Source of the DNA: an uncultured Acidobacteriia bacterium
GTDB taxonomy: Bacteria > Acidobacteriota > Terriglobia > Bryobacterales > Bryobacteraceae
DNA length: 64,000 nt
Reading direction: 5' to 3'
Assembly (NCBI GenBank): GCA_903851195.1
Contig: CAINNJ010000019.1
Span: 1-64,000, forward strand
Shown: positions 26,182-38,006 of the stretch, in pieces
How the letters are laid out: each line of letters opens with the position of its first letter
Position numbering within the stretch: the stretch's first letter is position 1
Position numbers and translations under genes: made by a program
The notes under the pieces: generated by a model
Seen by the model: the letters and a program-made list of their open reading frames with translations, nothing else
What the model was told of the DNA's origin: nothing
The model's database searches: none

Positions 26182-27369
26182 TTACTTCAGCGGTCCGAGC
26201 AGAGCGACGATTCCGAGAGTGAGCGTGTTCTGGCTCTTGTTCGGGGCCAGCTTGCCGCGATCGAAGAACGCGTGGTCGGACGAGTCGTGCCGGAATTCCA
26301 GGCGACCCACCAGATGATCGTTAAGCTTTGCTTCGCCTGTCGCGGTGCCTTCTTTCAGCGTCTGCTTGACGCCGGTTGAGAAACCGTTGGCGTCGTTGAA
26401 GAACTCCGTGCGGGCGGCTACCGCGAAGATTTTGGTCAGCTGATAGCGCGCCGCGCCGGCCAAACCGTACCACTGGTCGTAACCGCCGCCGAAGCGGTTG
26501 TTGCGGGCCCAGTCGCCATTGATATACGCGTTGAATTTGCTGTTCGGGGTCAGCAGGATGGTGCTGTCCACCAGGTTCCTCTTGCCCACGTTCTTGCCGA
26601 AATCGGAGGCGCCTTCGTAGTAGTTGGTGCTCCAGGTGTACTTCGCTTTCGTGAGTGCCGCGGTCAGGCCGATGTTGGAGAGCGTGTGGCTGCCCCAGAC
26701 CGTGTTCCAGGCATTCACCACCTGCACGCCGACCGTGAGTTCCTTGGTCACCGGTGTGGTGACTTTGAAGCCCGAGTGGTAGTAGGGAATGGCCCAGGCA
26801 AAGAGCAGCGAGCGGGTGTAGTTCCAGTTCGAGCTGCTCTCAATGACTTCCGCGCCGGCCGAGGTGACGAACTGGCCGAAATCGATTTCGGTGCCGTGCG
26901 CGTGGTTCGGTTTGAAGATCGCGTACATCTGTTCGAAGTAGCGCAGACCCTTGTGCTCCTGCGCGGCGACATCGGTCGCGTGGATCAGGCGCATGGTTTC
27001 ACCCACGCCAACGTCCACGTGGATACCCAGGACTTTGTCCGACTTATCAATGGTGAACTTACCCAGACTGAAGCGCGGCGCTCCCGAGTGCAGGTCGAAA
27101 TTCTGCAACCCGTTCAGATCGCCCGTGGGCTTGTTGCCGTTTCGCGTCACATAAGCGTCCGCAAGACCGCTGAATACCCAACCGCCGTATTTCGCCGGAG
27201 GAGCGGGCGGAGGAGCGTCCGCGGGCTTGGCCGGTTCAGCGGGAGCTTGCGGAGCCTGTTCGGTCGTTTCCGCCGCGGGTGCGGGAACGTCGGCGGGGCT
27301 GACCACGTCGGCCGCAGTCGCGGACCAGGAAGACACTACGAGGGCAAGAATACAGATGGGTATTCGCAT
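26182..27369 (-). CDS. Outer-membrane beta-barrel protein (BBP2-like porin)
   Basis: 395 residues. Signal peptide (about 1-20), then a Pro/Ala-rich linker (about 21-60), then a barrel domain of alternating amphipathic strands with many aromatic girdle residues (YGGWVFSGLADAYVTRN, KYTWSTNYYEGASDFG, RLEFRHDSSD), ending in a hydrophobic strand LTLGIVALLGPL. This matches the putative beta-barrel porin family BBP2 common in Acidobacteria and Planctomycetes. A strong AAGGAGA precedes the ATG. Its substrate is unknown. Confidence 0.85.
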   Translation of the reverse strand: MRIPICILALVVSSWSATAADVVSPADVPAPAAETTEQAPQAPAEPAKPADAPPPAPPAKYGGWVFSGLADAYVTRNGNKPTGDLNGLQNFDLHSGAPRFSLGKFTIDKSDKVLGIHVDVGVGETMRLIHATDVAAQEHKGLRYFEQMYAIFKPNHAHGTEIDFGQFVTSAGAEVIESSSNWNYTRSLLFAWAIPYYHSGFKVTTPVTKELTVGVQVVNAWNTVWGSHTLSNIGLTAALTKAKYTWSTNYYEGASDFGKNVGKRNLVDSTILLTPNSKFNAYINGDWARNNRFGGGYDQWYGLAGAARYQLTKIFAVAARTEFFNDANGFSTGVKQTLKEGTATGEAKLNDHLVGRLEFRHDSSDHAFFDRGKLAPNKSQNTLTLGIVALLGPLK

Positions 27370-27515
27370 AACTTTCTCCTTGAGTTTTTGCTGAAAGCGG
27401 GCACTGACAGGGTGCGCGATCGGTTTTGGAAACTCCAGTTTACGGTTCTGTGAAGAAGAGGAGGAAATAGATTTTTTGAATCGGGGAGATAGAGGGGCTT
27501 CCGCCGCCGCGCAAG

Positions 27516-27550
27516 CCGCACAAGTCTTTATTTTCTTATGATTTGTGCGG
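27516..27550. repeat. Inverted repeat between glnA and the porin gene
   Basis: CCGCACAA (27516-27523) and TTGTGCGG (27543-27550) flank a 19-base AT-rich loop, 17 bases past the glnA stop. It could be a glnA terminator without U-tract or a regulator site for the porin gene. Confidence 0.45.
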
Positions 27551-27566
27551 CCGCGAAAAGGCGCAA

Positions 27567-28976
27567 TTAAATGTCGTAGTAAAGCGAAAACTCGTAGGGG
27601 TGAGGGCGCAAACGCACCGCTTCCGCCTCGTTCCGGCGCTTGTAATCGATAAAGGTTTCGATCAGTTCTTCGGTGAAGACATCGCCCTTCAGCAGGAACT
27701 GGTGGTCTTCTTCGAGACAGCTCAGCGCTTCGTCGAGCGAGGCCGGCATGGAGGGCACCGACTTCATTTCCTCGGGCGACAAATCGTAGATGTCTTTATC
27801 CAGCGGCTCACCCGGCTCATACTTGTTGAGCACGCCGTCGAGGCCCGCCATCAGCATCGCGGAGAACGCGAGATACGGATTCGCGGACGGATCCGGCGGA
27901 CGGAACTCCACGCGCTTCGCCTTCGGGCTCGCCGAGTACATCGGAATGCGCACCGCGGCCGATCGGTTACGCCGCGAATAGGCCAGATTCACCGGCGCTT
28001 CATAGCCAGGCACCAGACGCTTGTAGCTGTTCGTGGTGGGCGCGATGATCGCGGAAAGAGCCCGCGCGTGCTTCAGCAGGCCCGCGATGTAGTGCAGCGC
28101 CATCGTGCTCATGCCCGCGTAGCCGTCGCCCGCAAACAAAGGCTTGTTGTCGCGCCAGATGGACTGGTGCACATGCATGCCGCTGCCGTTGTCGCCGAAC
28201 AGAGGCTTCGGCATGAACGTGACCGTCTTGCCGTACTGATTGGCCACATTGCGCACGATGTACTTGTACGTCATCATGTTGTCGGCCGATTTCACCAGCG
28301 TGTCGTAGCGCTGGTCGATCTCGCACTGGCCCGCCGTCGCCACTTCATGGTGATGACACTCGATCACCAGCCCGCAACGCTCCATCACGTTGACCATTTC
28401 CGACCGGAGATCCTGATAGTGATCGGTCGGCGGCACCGGGAAATAGCCTTCCTTGTAACGCGGCCGGTAGCCGAGGTTGTCCCGCTCGCGGCCGGAATTC
28501 CAGCGCCCTTCCTCGGCATCGATGAAATAGAAGCCGGAGTGCGCGTTCTGGTCGAAGCGAATATTGTCGAAAATGAAAAATTCCGCTTCCGCGCCGATGA
28601 ATGCCGTGTCGCCGACGCCGGAATTCTGCAGATACAGTTCGGCTTTTTTCGCGATCCAGCGCGGGTCGCGCTCGTAATTCTGCCGCGTCAGCGGATCCCG
28701 CACATCGCCGATCATCACCAGCGTCGGCGTTTCCATAAACGGATCCATGAACGCCGTCGTGGGGTCGGGAATCAACAGCATGTCGCTTTCGTTAATGGCC
28801 GCCCAGCCGCGAATACTGGAACCGTCGATGCCGAAGCCGTCCGTAAAGGACGCTTCCGTGAGTTCCCCGATCGGATACGAAATATGGTGTTGCAGACCGG
28901 GGATGTCGGCAAACCGCACATCCACCTGGCGTGCGCCGTTCTCATTGGCAATCTGCAGAACTTCACTGGGTGTCAT
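27567..28976 (-). CDS. glnA: Glutamine synthetase type I
   Basis: 469 residues, the usual GSI length. Motifs: [12 protein letters not shown] near 47-58, [18 protein letters not shown] (ATP/metal), [22 protein letters not shown], and [10 protein letters not shown] holding Tyr397, the same number as the adenylylated tyrosine of E. coli GlnA. It condenses glutamate and ammonia with ATP. The conserved tyrosine loop suggests GlnE-type adenylylation control (GSI-beta). Single gene with its own divergent promoter region toward 29049. Confidence 0.97.
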   Translation of the reverse strand: MTPSEVLQIANENGARQVDVRFADIPGLQHHISYPIGELTEASFTDGFGIDGSSIRGWAAINESDMLLIPDPTTAFMDPFMETPTLVMIGDVRDPLTRQNYERDPRWIAKKAELYLQNSGVGDTAFIGAEAEFFIFDNIRFDQNAHSGFYFIDAEEGRWNSGRERDNLGYRPRYKEGYFPVPPTDHYQDLRSEMVNVMERCGLVIECHHHEVATAGQCEIDQRYDTLVKSADNMMTYKYIVRNVANQYGKTVTFMPKPLFGDNGSGMHVHQSIWRDNKPLFAGDGYAGMSTMALHYIAGLLKHARALSAIIAPTTNSYKRLVPGYEAPVNLAYSRRNRSAAVRIPMYSASPKAKRVEFRPPDPSANPYLAFSAMLMAGLDGVLNKYEPGEPLDKDIYDLSPEEMKSVPSMPASLDEALSCLEEDHQFLLKGDVFTEELIETFIDYKRRNEAEAVRLRPHPYEFSLYYDI

Positions 28977-29048
28977 AAGAGTCCGTCGATGGAAAGAACC
29001 ACCAGTTTACTCCGTTTGCTTCCTCTTCCTGTACTATCGTGATTCGAT

Positions 29049-29810
29049 ATGCCTGTCAATCTGCCGCTATGGACCCTCCTGTTGCTGTTGCAGGACGCGG
29101 GAACCTCGCCGAAGCAGTACGAATGTCATCGCGCGAGCAGCGCCATCACGGTGGATGGAATGCCGGATGACGCGGCGTGGAAGATCGCTCCGTGGACGGA
29201 TGACTTCGTCGACATCGAGGGCGCCGCGCGTCCCCGCCCCCGCTTCCGCACGCGCGCGAAAATGCTTTGGGACACGCAGTATCTTTATGTACTCGCGGAA
29301 CTGGAAGAGCCGGATATCCAGGCGACGCTTACCGAGCACGATTCCGTCATCTTCCACGACAACGATTTCGAGGTGTTTCTCAACCCGTCGGGCGACAGCA
29401 GGAATTACTTCGAATTCGAGATCAATGCGCTGAACACGTCCTGGGATCTCTTCCTTCCCAAACCATACCGGGAGCAAGGCAAGGCGGACAACAGCTGGGA
29501 GATTCCCGGCCTGAAGACCGCGGTGCATGTCGACGGGACATTGAACCGGCCCGGCGACCGCGACGGGCGCTGGGTGGTGGAAATGGCCTTTCCCTGGAAC
29601 GCGTTCACCGCGCGCAGCGGCTACGGAACGCCCCGGCCGGGCGACCAGTGGCGGGTAAACTTCTCGCGCGTGGAATGGCGCACGGAGGCGGTGGAGGGCA
29701 AGTATCGAAAGCTGCCGGGTCGCGAGGACAACTGGGTCTGGTCACCCCAGGGAGTGATCGATATGCATCGTCCGGAGCGCTGGGGTGTGCTGCGCTTTCT
29801 GGATAAATAG
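29049..29810 (+). CDS. Carbohydrate-binding module family 9-like protein
   Basis: 253 residues. The body matches CBM9-like (DUF1083) proteins: ITVDGMPDDAAWKIAPWT near the start, MLWDTQYLYVLAELEEPDI, VIFHDNDFEVFLNPSGD, YFEFEINALNTSWDLFL, WVVEMAFPWNAF and WRVNFSRVEWR. A short hydrophobic N-terminus (PLWTLLLLLQ) may be a signal. These proteins bind carbohydrate on the cell surface or in the periplasm. It ends flush against the convergent cytochrome-like gene (TAG then CTA), so the stops are adjacent. Confidence 0.85.
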   Translation: MPVNLPLWTLLLLLQDAGTSPKQYECHRASSAITVDGMPDDAAWKIAPWTDDFVDIEGAARPRPRFRTRAKMLWDTQYLYVLAELEEPDIQATLTEHDSVIFHDNDFEVFLNPSGDSRNYFEFEINALNTSWDLFLPKPYREQGKADNSWEIPGLKTAVHVDGTLNRPGDRDGRWVVEMAFPWNAFTARSGYGTPRPGDQWRVNFSRVEWRTEAVEGKYRKLPGREDNWVWSPQGVIDMHRPERWGVLRFLDK

Positions 29811-30554
29811 CTATTTCACTGCGGCGAAACAGGACGAGAGCGGCTGCCGGGCCGGGCCCGGCATGTCGCCGAAAGGAAACTCGACCTTTCCGCCCGGAAA
29901 CAGGCCACTCACCGTCAGAGTCCGCGCCGGCAGGGGCAGCGGCCGGTCCGCGTTGAGAATCAGCGCGCCCGGCCCGGACATAACGGTCCCGCCATTCCCC
30001 ATCTTTTCCATGCCTTCCACGCGGTACTCGAGCCGCTGTCCCCCGTCGATGACGGCGCTGAGAGGCTGCCCCTGCGGCGGAACACCCGGCGACCAGGCCA
30101 ACTGGATTTCCCCGTCGTGCGAGCCGGGGTGGCAGGTGAGCGTCAGGCGGTAAAGGTCCGGTTCGCCTTCGCTGGCAACCGATGCCGCAGCCCTCACGAT
30201 GCTGGAGCTCAGCAGGGGACGCGGACCGGTCGTCAGCGTGACGTACCATTCCCCGGCGCGGGCGCCCTCGGCCGTGAGGGCTTCGAGCAGAGCATCCTGC
30301 GTGGCGCGGTCCGGAAGAGGCTTTCCCGAAGCGCCCATGGCTTTGCCTTTCAGCTTGCTGGCCAGCATCGCCGCCACGCCGGGATCCGGGTTCGCCGCAT
30401 CGAAATGCTCCAGAGAAAGGCCGCCGTTCCTCGCGGCATCGGTATGGCAGACCGTGCAGTAGGTCCGCACCAGTTCATTCTGCCGCGAAGCGGGCATCGT
30501 GGCGCAGGCCAGCGCAGGCACGAACACGAAAAGGAGCAGTTGCTGAGCATTCAT
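29811..30554 (-). CDS. Secreted cytochrome-c-like protein
   Basis: 247 residues from ATG 30554. Signal peptide (MNAQQLLLFVFVPALACA), then a planctomycete-type haem region with CTVCHTDAARNGGLSLEHFD near residue 34 (one CxxCH). The C-terminal 150 residues are beta-rich with no recognised domain. It starts 11 bases after the aldose-epimerase-like gene, so the two are probably cotranscribed, linking it to sugar oxidation. Confidence 0.8.
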   Translation of the reverse strand: MNAQQLLLFVFVPALACATMPASRQNELVRTYCTVCHTDAARNGGLSLEHFDAANPDPGVAAMLASKLKGKAMGASGKPLPDRATQDALLEALTAEGARAGEWYVTLTTGPRPLLSSSIVRAAASVASEGEPDLYRLTLTCHPGSHDGEIQLAWSPGVPPQGQPLSAVIDGGQRLEYRVEGMEKMGNGGTVMSGPGALILNADRPLPLPARTLTVSGLFPGGKVEFPFGDMPGPARQPLSSCFAAVK

Positions 30555-30565
30555 TGTCGCTCTCC

Positions 30566-31558
30566 TCAAACCAGCGCTTCCGGCATCGTTTCCGCAGGTC
30601 CCACGGTCGCGAAATATCCGGCGGTCACCTTCGACCGCGCCGGGATCCACCGATACCCGGGGGTATTGTACATCGATCCGCGCTCGATCATCTTCCGTCG
30701 CGGCTCCGGAAACGGCGAGACGCCGAACTCCATGCCCCGGGTCATCGTGCGTCCCAGCCACGGCGTGTGGGTCCGGCTATGGTTCTCCTCCCAGATACCG
30801 AGCCAGGGAAAATCTTCTCGTTTCCACACGTAACCGATCAGGACCTTGTGCGTTGGCGACCACGCAAGAAAAAACGAAGCCGCGCTCGCCGGATCCATCA
30901 GGTGGGCAGTGTAACCAGAGGAAGATAGCGCGTCCGGATAAACCTGGAGGTCCCGGTCCCCGTAAAACGGCCAGTCGAAATCCGCCGTCTCGCCGATCGC
31001 GCGGGACCGCGTCGCGTTGGCGAGAAACCGCGTACGGCCGCGTTCCAGAAAAGGCGGACCCAAAGTCACATGTTGCGTCCAGCCGACGGGACGATCGAGC
31101 GGCGCCAGATTTTCCACGGTTTCCTCAATCCGGGCGCGCCGGCCCTCCAGCGTGATCACCCGCTCGAACGACAACTGCGACCCTTGCAGAACGCACCGGC
31201 ACCGCAAGCCGTCAGGCGACGCTTCGAAATCATAGGGGATTACTCCCGCCTCACCGTGCGCCACGATTCCGGCCCGCTCTTCTTCCGGCGAAGGCGGCCC
31301 GAAAATATCGAGGCAGAGATTGTGACCCATGATGCCCGCCAGCAGACTGCTCTCGGAATCGTTGCCGTAAATCGGGTACTTTTCCGCGGACCATTCGCTG
31401 TTTTCAATCGACGGCCACGGCGGCAGCCACAACGGATTCACACCCGTGGATTTATCGAGAATTTCCGCAATGTGCCCCCCCTCGGCGAGCACAGTCACGC
31501 GGATTTCTCCGTTTTCGATCTGAAAGGCGCGGCGGCCATGGAAAATGGTCTGTAGCAT
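30566..31558 (-). CDS. Aldose 1-epimerase/mutarotase-like protein
   Basis: 330 residues from ATG 31558; a longer in-frame start at 31636 would add a low-complexity segment inside the promoter region and is less likely. Galactose-mutarotase-like fold: GEIRVTVLAEGGHIAEILDK near the start, NPLWLPPWPS, GIMGHNLCLDIFGPPS, VIPYDFEAS, WTQHVTLGPPFLE and GIWEENHSRTHTPW. It may interconvert sugar anomers or only bind sugars. It is divergent from the isomerase/dehydrogenase operon and shares a promoter region with it. Confidence 0.75.
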   Translation of the reverse strand: MLQTIFHGRRAFQIENGEIRVTVLAEGGHIAEILDKSTGVNPLWLPPWPSIENSEWSAEKYPIYGNDSESSLLAGIMGHNLCLDIFGPPSPEEERAGIVAHGEAGVIPYDFEASPDGLRCRCVLQGSQLSFERVITLEGRRARIEETVENLAPLDRPVGWTQHVTLGPPFLERGRTRFLANATRSRAIGETADFDWPFYGDRDLQVYPDALSSSGYTAHLMDPASAASFFLAWSPTHKVLIGYVWKREDFPWLGIWEENHSRTHTPWLGRTMTRGMEFGVSPFPEPRRKMIERGSMYNTPGYRWIPARSKVTAGYFATVGPAETMPEALV

Positions 31559-31593
31559 GGGTCCAGATCCATTACACACGGTGCCGCCGCCGC

Positions 31594-31637
31594 TTGTCGA
31601 TGTGTTGTCGATACGTGTTGTCGATACGTTTGACAAC
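31594..31637. promoter_or_regulatory. Triple TTGTCGAT repeat and dyad: candidate operator
   Basis: TTGTCGAT occurs at 31594-31601, 31605-31612 and 31618-31625. The third copy is part of a dyad GTTGTC-N9-GACAAC (31617-31637). It overlaps a TTGACA -35 (31630-31635) of the plus-strand operon and lies between divergent sugar genes. The LacI-family regulator at 34639 is a natural candidate to bind here. Confidence 0.55.
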
Positions 31638-31658
31638 TCACCTGCAGTGATATACGCT
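31630..31658 (+). promoter_or_regulatory. Candidate sigma70 promoter of the sugar operon
   Basis: TTGACA at 31630-31635, then 17 bases, then TACGCT (31653-31658), or TATACG at 31651 with a 15-base spacer. It lies 33 bases before the first gene of the plus-strand operon and overlaps the dyad operator. Confidence 0.45.
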
Positions 31659-31690
31659 CATCGGAGCTTGAGACGTTTCAACAACTTCCT

Positions 31691-32734
<1,044 letters not shown>

Positions 32735-32743
32735 CTCAGATAT

Positions 32744-33897
<1,154 letters not shown>

Positions 33898-33901
<4 letters not shown>

Positions 33902-34629
33902 TGAAGCTACGCCGTTTTCTGATCGTTCTGCCCCTCGCGGCAGTGGGCCTGCTGGCCCAGCGCGGCGGCCCGCCTGTGCCCGTGCTGGAAGAAACCGGCT
34001 TCCAGCCCATCTTCGACGGCACGTCGATGAAGGGCTGGGACTGCGACCCGAACTTCTGGAAAGTGGCGGGAGGCGAGATCATTGGCGAAACAACCGCAAC
34101 TCACCAGCCGCCGCAGAATATTTTCTGCATCTGGCGCGGCGACCAGCCCGCCGATTTCGAACTCAAACTGCAGTACAAACTCACCGGCGCCGATACCGGC
34201 AATTCCGGAATCCAGTACCGCAGCGTGGAACTCCCGGATGTCGCGAAGTGGGTGCTGAAGGGCTACCAGTTCGATATCGACGCGCGGCAGACCTACACGG
34301 GCCAGCTTTACGAAGAACGCAACCGCGGCTTCCTCGCGCTGCGCGGACAGATCTCGTATATTCCGAACGGGAAGAAAGTGGGCTCCATCGGTTCCACCGG
34401 CGACGGCGATCAGCTGAAGAGCTACATTAAAGCCGGTGACTGGAATGACGTCCATATCATCGCCCGCGGCAACGTCCTGACCCACATGCTGAACGGCCAC
34501 GTGATGAGCGTGACCATCGACGACGATCTGCCGAATCGCCGCCTCAGCGGAGCCATCGGCATCCAGTTGCACAAGACCCCGAACGACATGAAAATCGAGA
34601 CCCGCAATATTCGCCTGAAAACGTTCTAA
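33898..34629 (+). CDS. Secreted DUF1080 (3-keto-disaccharide hydrolase family) protein
   Basis: 243 residues from ATG 33898, preceded by AGGAG. Signal peptide (about 1-20), then the concanavalin-like DUF1080 fold: [78 protein letters not shown] and [11 protein letters not shown]. The family includes enzymes cleaving 3-keto glycosides. Together with the Gfo/Idh and TIM-barrel genes it suggests an oxidative route for glycoside breakdown; the substrate is unknown. Confidence 0.88.
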
Positions 34630-34638
34630 GCCGTTTCC

Positions 34639-35673
34639 ATGCCGACCATCAAAGAGGTCGCGGAGCGCGCCGGCGTCTCCGTGGGAACCGTTTCTCACGT
34701 GATCACCGGTTCCGTGCCGGTCAGTGAGGATCTGCGCGTCCGCGTGCAGACGGCCATCCGCGACCTCGATTACCATCCCAACCATGTCGCGCGCAGTCTG
34801 AAGACCAGCCGCACGCGGACTCTTGGGATTATCGTCCCCGACATGACGATTTCGTTCTTCCCCCAGATCATCCGGGGCGCGGAATTCGCGGCGCGGGAAC
34901 GCGGCTACTCGCTCATCGCCGTCAACTCGATTGAAAGCGCGGAACGGCAGACGGAACTGCTGTCTCTCCTGCGCTCCCAACAGGTGGAAGGTATTCTTCT
35001 GGTGATTGCCGCCGGATCCACCACGGCCTCGGAAATGATGCGGCTGATCGACGCCGGGGTTCCCGTCGTGTGCCTCGACCGCGTGCCCGAGGGCGTGCCC
35101 GTCGATTCCGTTTCCGTGGAAAACGTGACCGCCGGCGCGATGGGCACCGATCACCTGCTGCAGATGGGATATCGGCGAATTGCGATCGTCACCGGTCCTC
35201 TCGACCTGAAGAATGAACAGCGGCGGCTGGAGGGTTATCAGCAGAGTCTGCGGCGCGCGGGTATCGCGCTGGACGACGATCTGGTGTGGCAGGGAAACCT
35301 GCGGACGGAAGATCTGGAATCGATGTGCCGCGAGCGTCTGAGCGATCTGTCCAGACGCCCGGACGCCATCTTCTGCACCAACGGGCCCACGGCCTTGGGT
35401 GCATTGCGGGCCGTGCGAAGTTGCGGCCTCAGCACGCCGGACGACCTGGCGTTCTTAACGTTCGACGAATTGACCGTGGACGATTTGTTTCGTCCGGCCA
35501 TTACGACGATCGTGCAACCGGCCTACGAGATCGGGCACAAAGCATCCGAGCTTTTGCTGGAGCGCATCGAGCAGGGAAAAAGCAGGAAGGACGTGCAGAC
35601 CGTGCGTCTGCCCGCCAAACTTCGGGTACGGGAATCGACGCGGAAAAAGCCGGCGCACGACGCGGTGAACTGA
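34639..35673 (+). CDS. LacI-family transcriptional regulator
   Basis: 344 residues. N-terminal HTH and hinge (TIKEVAERAGVSVGTVSHVI; VRVQTAIRDLDYHPNHVARSL), then a periplasmic-binding-protein-like sensor domain (GIIVPDMTISFFPQII; VEGILLVIAAGS; MGYRRIAIVTGP; LAFLTFDELTVDDLF). It lies nine bases after the DUF1080 gene and probably represses the surrounding sugar genes, releasing when a sugar ligand binds. Candidate operators are at 31594-31637. Confidence 0.93.
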   Translation: MPTIKEVAERAGVSVGTVSHVITGSVPVSEDLRVRVQTAIRDLDYHPNHVARSLKTSRTRTLGIIVPDMTISFFPQIIRGAEFAARERGYSLIAVNSIESAERQTELLSLLRSQQVEGILLVIAAGSTTASEMMRLIDAGVPVVCLDRVPEGVPVDSVSVENVTAGAMGTDHLLQMGYRRIAIVTGPLDLKNEQRRLEGYQQSLRRAGIALDDDLVWQGNLRTEDLESMCRERLSDLSRRPDAIFCTNGPTALGALRAVRSCGLSTPDDLAFLTFDELTVDDLFRPAITTIVQPAYEIGHKASELLLERIEQGKSRKDVQTVRLPAKLRVRESTRKKPAHDAVN

Positions 35674-35703
35674 CCCGCGCCGTGCGTCGATCCGGATAGC
35701 GGC

Positions 35704-36753
35704 TTAAGAAATACCCAGCACCCGGCGGTTTCGTTCACTGTCCGAACCCGCGCCCGCGAAATCGTCGAACGCTTTGGTCGGGACCTCGATCAGGTGTTTG
35801 GCGATGAACGACGCGCCTTCAGCCGCGCCCTGCAGTCCGTCTTTGTAGCAGCATTCCCACTCCAGCACCGCCCACGACTTGTAGCCGATCGCCGTCATGC
35901 GGGTGAAGACCTGCCCGAAATCCACCGTGCCGTCGCCCAGCGAGCGGAAACGGCCCGGACGTTCCTTCCAGCCCTGGAAGCCGCCGTAAACGCCCGCGCG
36001 GGCCGAAGGACGGAACTCCGCGTCCTTCACATGGAATGCTTTGATGCGCGAGCCATACAGGTCAATGAAACCTACGTAATCCATGCACTGCAGCACGAAG
36101 TGCGAAGGATCGTAGTTGATGGCCACGCGCGGATGATTGCCGGTCGCTTCGAGGAACTGCTCGAAGCTGGCGCCATCGTGCGTGTCTTCACCGGGATGCA
36201 ACTCATACGCGAGATCGACGTTGTTCTCGTCGGCGTAATTCAGAATCGGCATCCAGCGCTTCGCCAGTTCTTTGAATGCCTCTTCCACGATCCCCGCCGG
36301 ACGCTGCGGCCACGGGTACATATAGGGCCACAACAGGGCTCCCGTGAACGAAGGCGAAACCGTCAGACCCAGATTGGCCGACGCCTTGATCACATACCGC
36401 ATTTGCTGCGTCGCCCACTCGTTGCGCGCCTTGATGTGGCCGCGCACGGAGGGGTCCGCGAAACCATCGAAGAGCTCATCGTAAGCCGGGTGCGAGGCGA
36501 CCAGTTGCCCCTGCAGATGGGAGGCAAGCTCGGTGATTTCCAGACCGTTGGTCTGGCCTTTCAGGTCATCGCAATACGTCTTCGATTCCGCGGCTTTCTG
36601 AATATCGATCACCCGGCTGTCCCATGAAGGGATCTGCACGCCGGCATAACCCAGACTCTTCACCCAGGCGGTGATGTTGGGCAGCGTATTGAATGGCTCT
36701 GTATCCGCCATGAACTGCGCGAGAAAAATTGCAGGACCTTTAATCTGTGGCAT
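35704..36753 (-). CDS. Sugar phosphate isomerase/epimerase (TIM barrel)
   Basis: 349 residues from ATG 36753. TIM-barrel features: LGYAGVQIPSWDSRVIDI, ITELASHLQGQLVA, VDLAYELHPGEDTHDG, VAINYDPSHFVLQCMDYVGFI, IKAFHVKDAEF and FGQVFTRMTAIGYKSWAVLEWE. Acidic and histidine ligands typical of the xylose-isomerase-like family are visible (Glu, Asp-His, His-x-Lys). It follows a second Gfo/Idh gene on the minus strand with a 13-base gap. Likely handles a keto-sugar. Confidence 0.87.
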   Translation of the reverse strand: MPQIKGPAIFLAQFMADTEPFNTLPNITAWVKSLGYAGVQIPSWDSRVIDIQKAAESKTYCDDLKGQTNGLEITELASHLQGQLVASHPAYDELFDGFADPSVRGHIKARNEWATQQMRYVIKASANLGLTVSPSFTGALLWPYMYPWPQRPAGIVEEAFKELAKRWMPILNYADENNVDLAYELHPGEDTHDGASFEQFLEATGNHPRVAINYDPSHFVLQCMDYVGFIDLYGSRIKAFHVKDAEFRPSARAGVYGGFQGWKERPGRFRSLGDGTVDFGQVFTRMTAIGYKSWAVLEWECCYKDGLQGAAEGASFIAKHLIEVPTKAFDDFAGAGSDSERNRRVLGIS

Positions 36754-36766
36754 TTTTGATAATCTC

Positions 36767-37939
36767 TCAGCTCTTTGACGGCATTGGCACCCAGACGGCG
36801 CCCTTTTCAGCCGATTCCACGGCTGTATAGATAAACTGCATGCCCCGCAGACCGTCATGGACGGTGGGGAAACGATACTCCGCGGGCGTCATCGGGTTGC
36901 CCGCGACATAACGCCGGATCGCCTCGGCGGCGTCAACATAGATGTTCGCGAACGCTTCCAGATAGCCTTCCGGATGGCCGGTGGGAATCCGCGTTGCCGC
37001 GGTTGCTTCCGGCGAAAGATAACCGGCGTTGCCCCGGCTGAGCGTCTGGCGCGGCTGGCCGTGACGGTACAGGTGCAGGTAATTCGGATTTTCCTGCTCC
37101 CAGGAGATAGCGCCTTCGGAACCATAAACGCGCAGGCGCAGATTATTCTCTTCGCCGCACGCGACCTGGCTGACGGTCAGAACGCCTTTGCCACCGCCCT
37201 GGAAGCGCAGCAGCGCGTTGACGTCTTCATCAAGCCTGCGATCCGGCAGGAAGATGCTGGTGTCGGCACAAAGGGAAGCGACTGGATCGCCCGTGACATA
37301 CTCCACCAGGTTCAGGGCATGCGTGCCGATATCGCCCAACGCGCCGCCGATTCCCGACTCCGCGGGGTTGGTTCGCCAGGAAGCCTGCTTCGAGCCCAGT
37401 TTCTCCTGCGGCGTCATCAGCCAGTCCTGCAGATACTCCACGAGCACTTTGCGCACAGTGCCCATCTGTCCGGTCCGGAACAGATGCCGCGCGTGACGGA
37501 CCATGGGATGGCCGGTGTAATTGTGCGTGAGCGCGAAGATTAGTTTCGACCGATCCACAATGCCGACCAGTTCCTCCGCTTCGGTCAGCGTGAGACACAG
37601 TGGCTTGTCGCACACGACGTGGATGCCCGCTTCGAGGAACGTCTTCGCCGGTCCGAAATGGGCGTTGTTCGGCGTGACGATGCTGGCAAAATCGATGCGC
37701 TGATCGGCCGGCAGAGCGGCTTCGGCGGCCGCCATCTGCGCGTAGCTGCTGTAAGCGCGCGCCGGATCGATGTGCAGGCGCGCGGCAGTGGCGCGCGAAT
37801 TCGCTTCGTCGCGGGAGAAGACGCCCGCGGTCAGGTCTATTTGCTGGTCAAGCGCCGCGGCGATCCGGTGGACGGCTCCGATGAAGGAACCCTGGCCGCC
37901 GCCGACCATGCCCATGCGCAGTTTGCGGTCTGGTTGCAT
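36767..37939 (-). CDS. Gfo/Idh/MocA-family oxidoreductase
   Basis: 390 residues from ATG 37939. Rossmann start LRMGMVGGGQGSFIGAVHR near residues 7-24, IDFASIVTPNNAHFGPA, the CDKPLCLT lysine motif, and a C-terminal domain with GIGGALGDIGTHALNLVEYVTG. First gene of a minus-strand pair with the TIM-barrel gene at 35704. The pair mirrors the plus-strand pair at 31691-33901, so the locus holds two dehydrogenase/isomerase modules converging on the LacI gene end. Confidence 0.92.
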   Translation of the reverse strand: MQPDRKLRMGMVGGGQGSFIGAVHRIAAALDQQIDLTAGVFSRDEANSRATAARLHIDPARAYSSYAQMAAAEAALPADQRIDFASIVTPNNAHFGPAKTFLEAGIHVVCDKPLCLTLTEAEELVGIVDRSKLIFALTHNYTGHPMVRHARHLFRTGQMGTVRKVLVEYLQDWLMTPQEKLGSKQASWRTNPAESGIGGALGDIGTHALNLVEYVTGDPVASLCADTSIFLPDRRLDEDVNALLRFQGGGKGVLTVSQVACGEENNLRLRVYGSEGAISWEQENPNYLHLYRHGQPRQTLSRGNAGYLSPEATAATRIPTGHPEGYLEAFANIYVDAAEAIRRYVAGNPMTPAEYRFPTVHDGLRGMQFIYTAVESAEKGAVWVPMPSKS

Positions 37940-38006
37940 AAGGGGCGATTTTATCACCAGGCGAGAGGATTTTCCGCCCGCGACCGCGCCCGGCGGCTCC
38001 CGAGCT

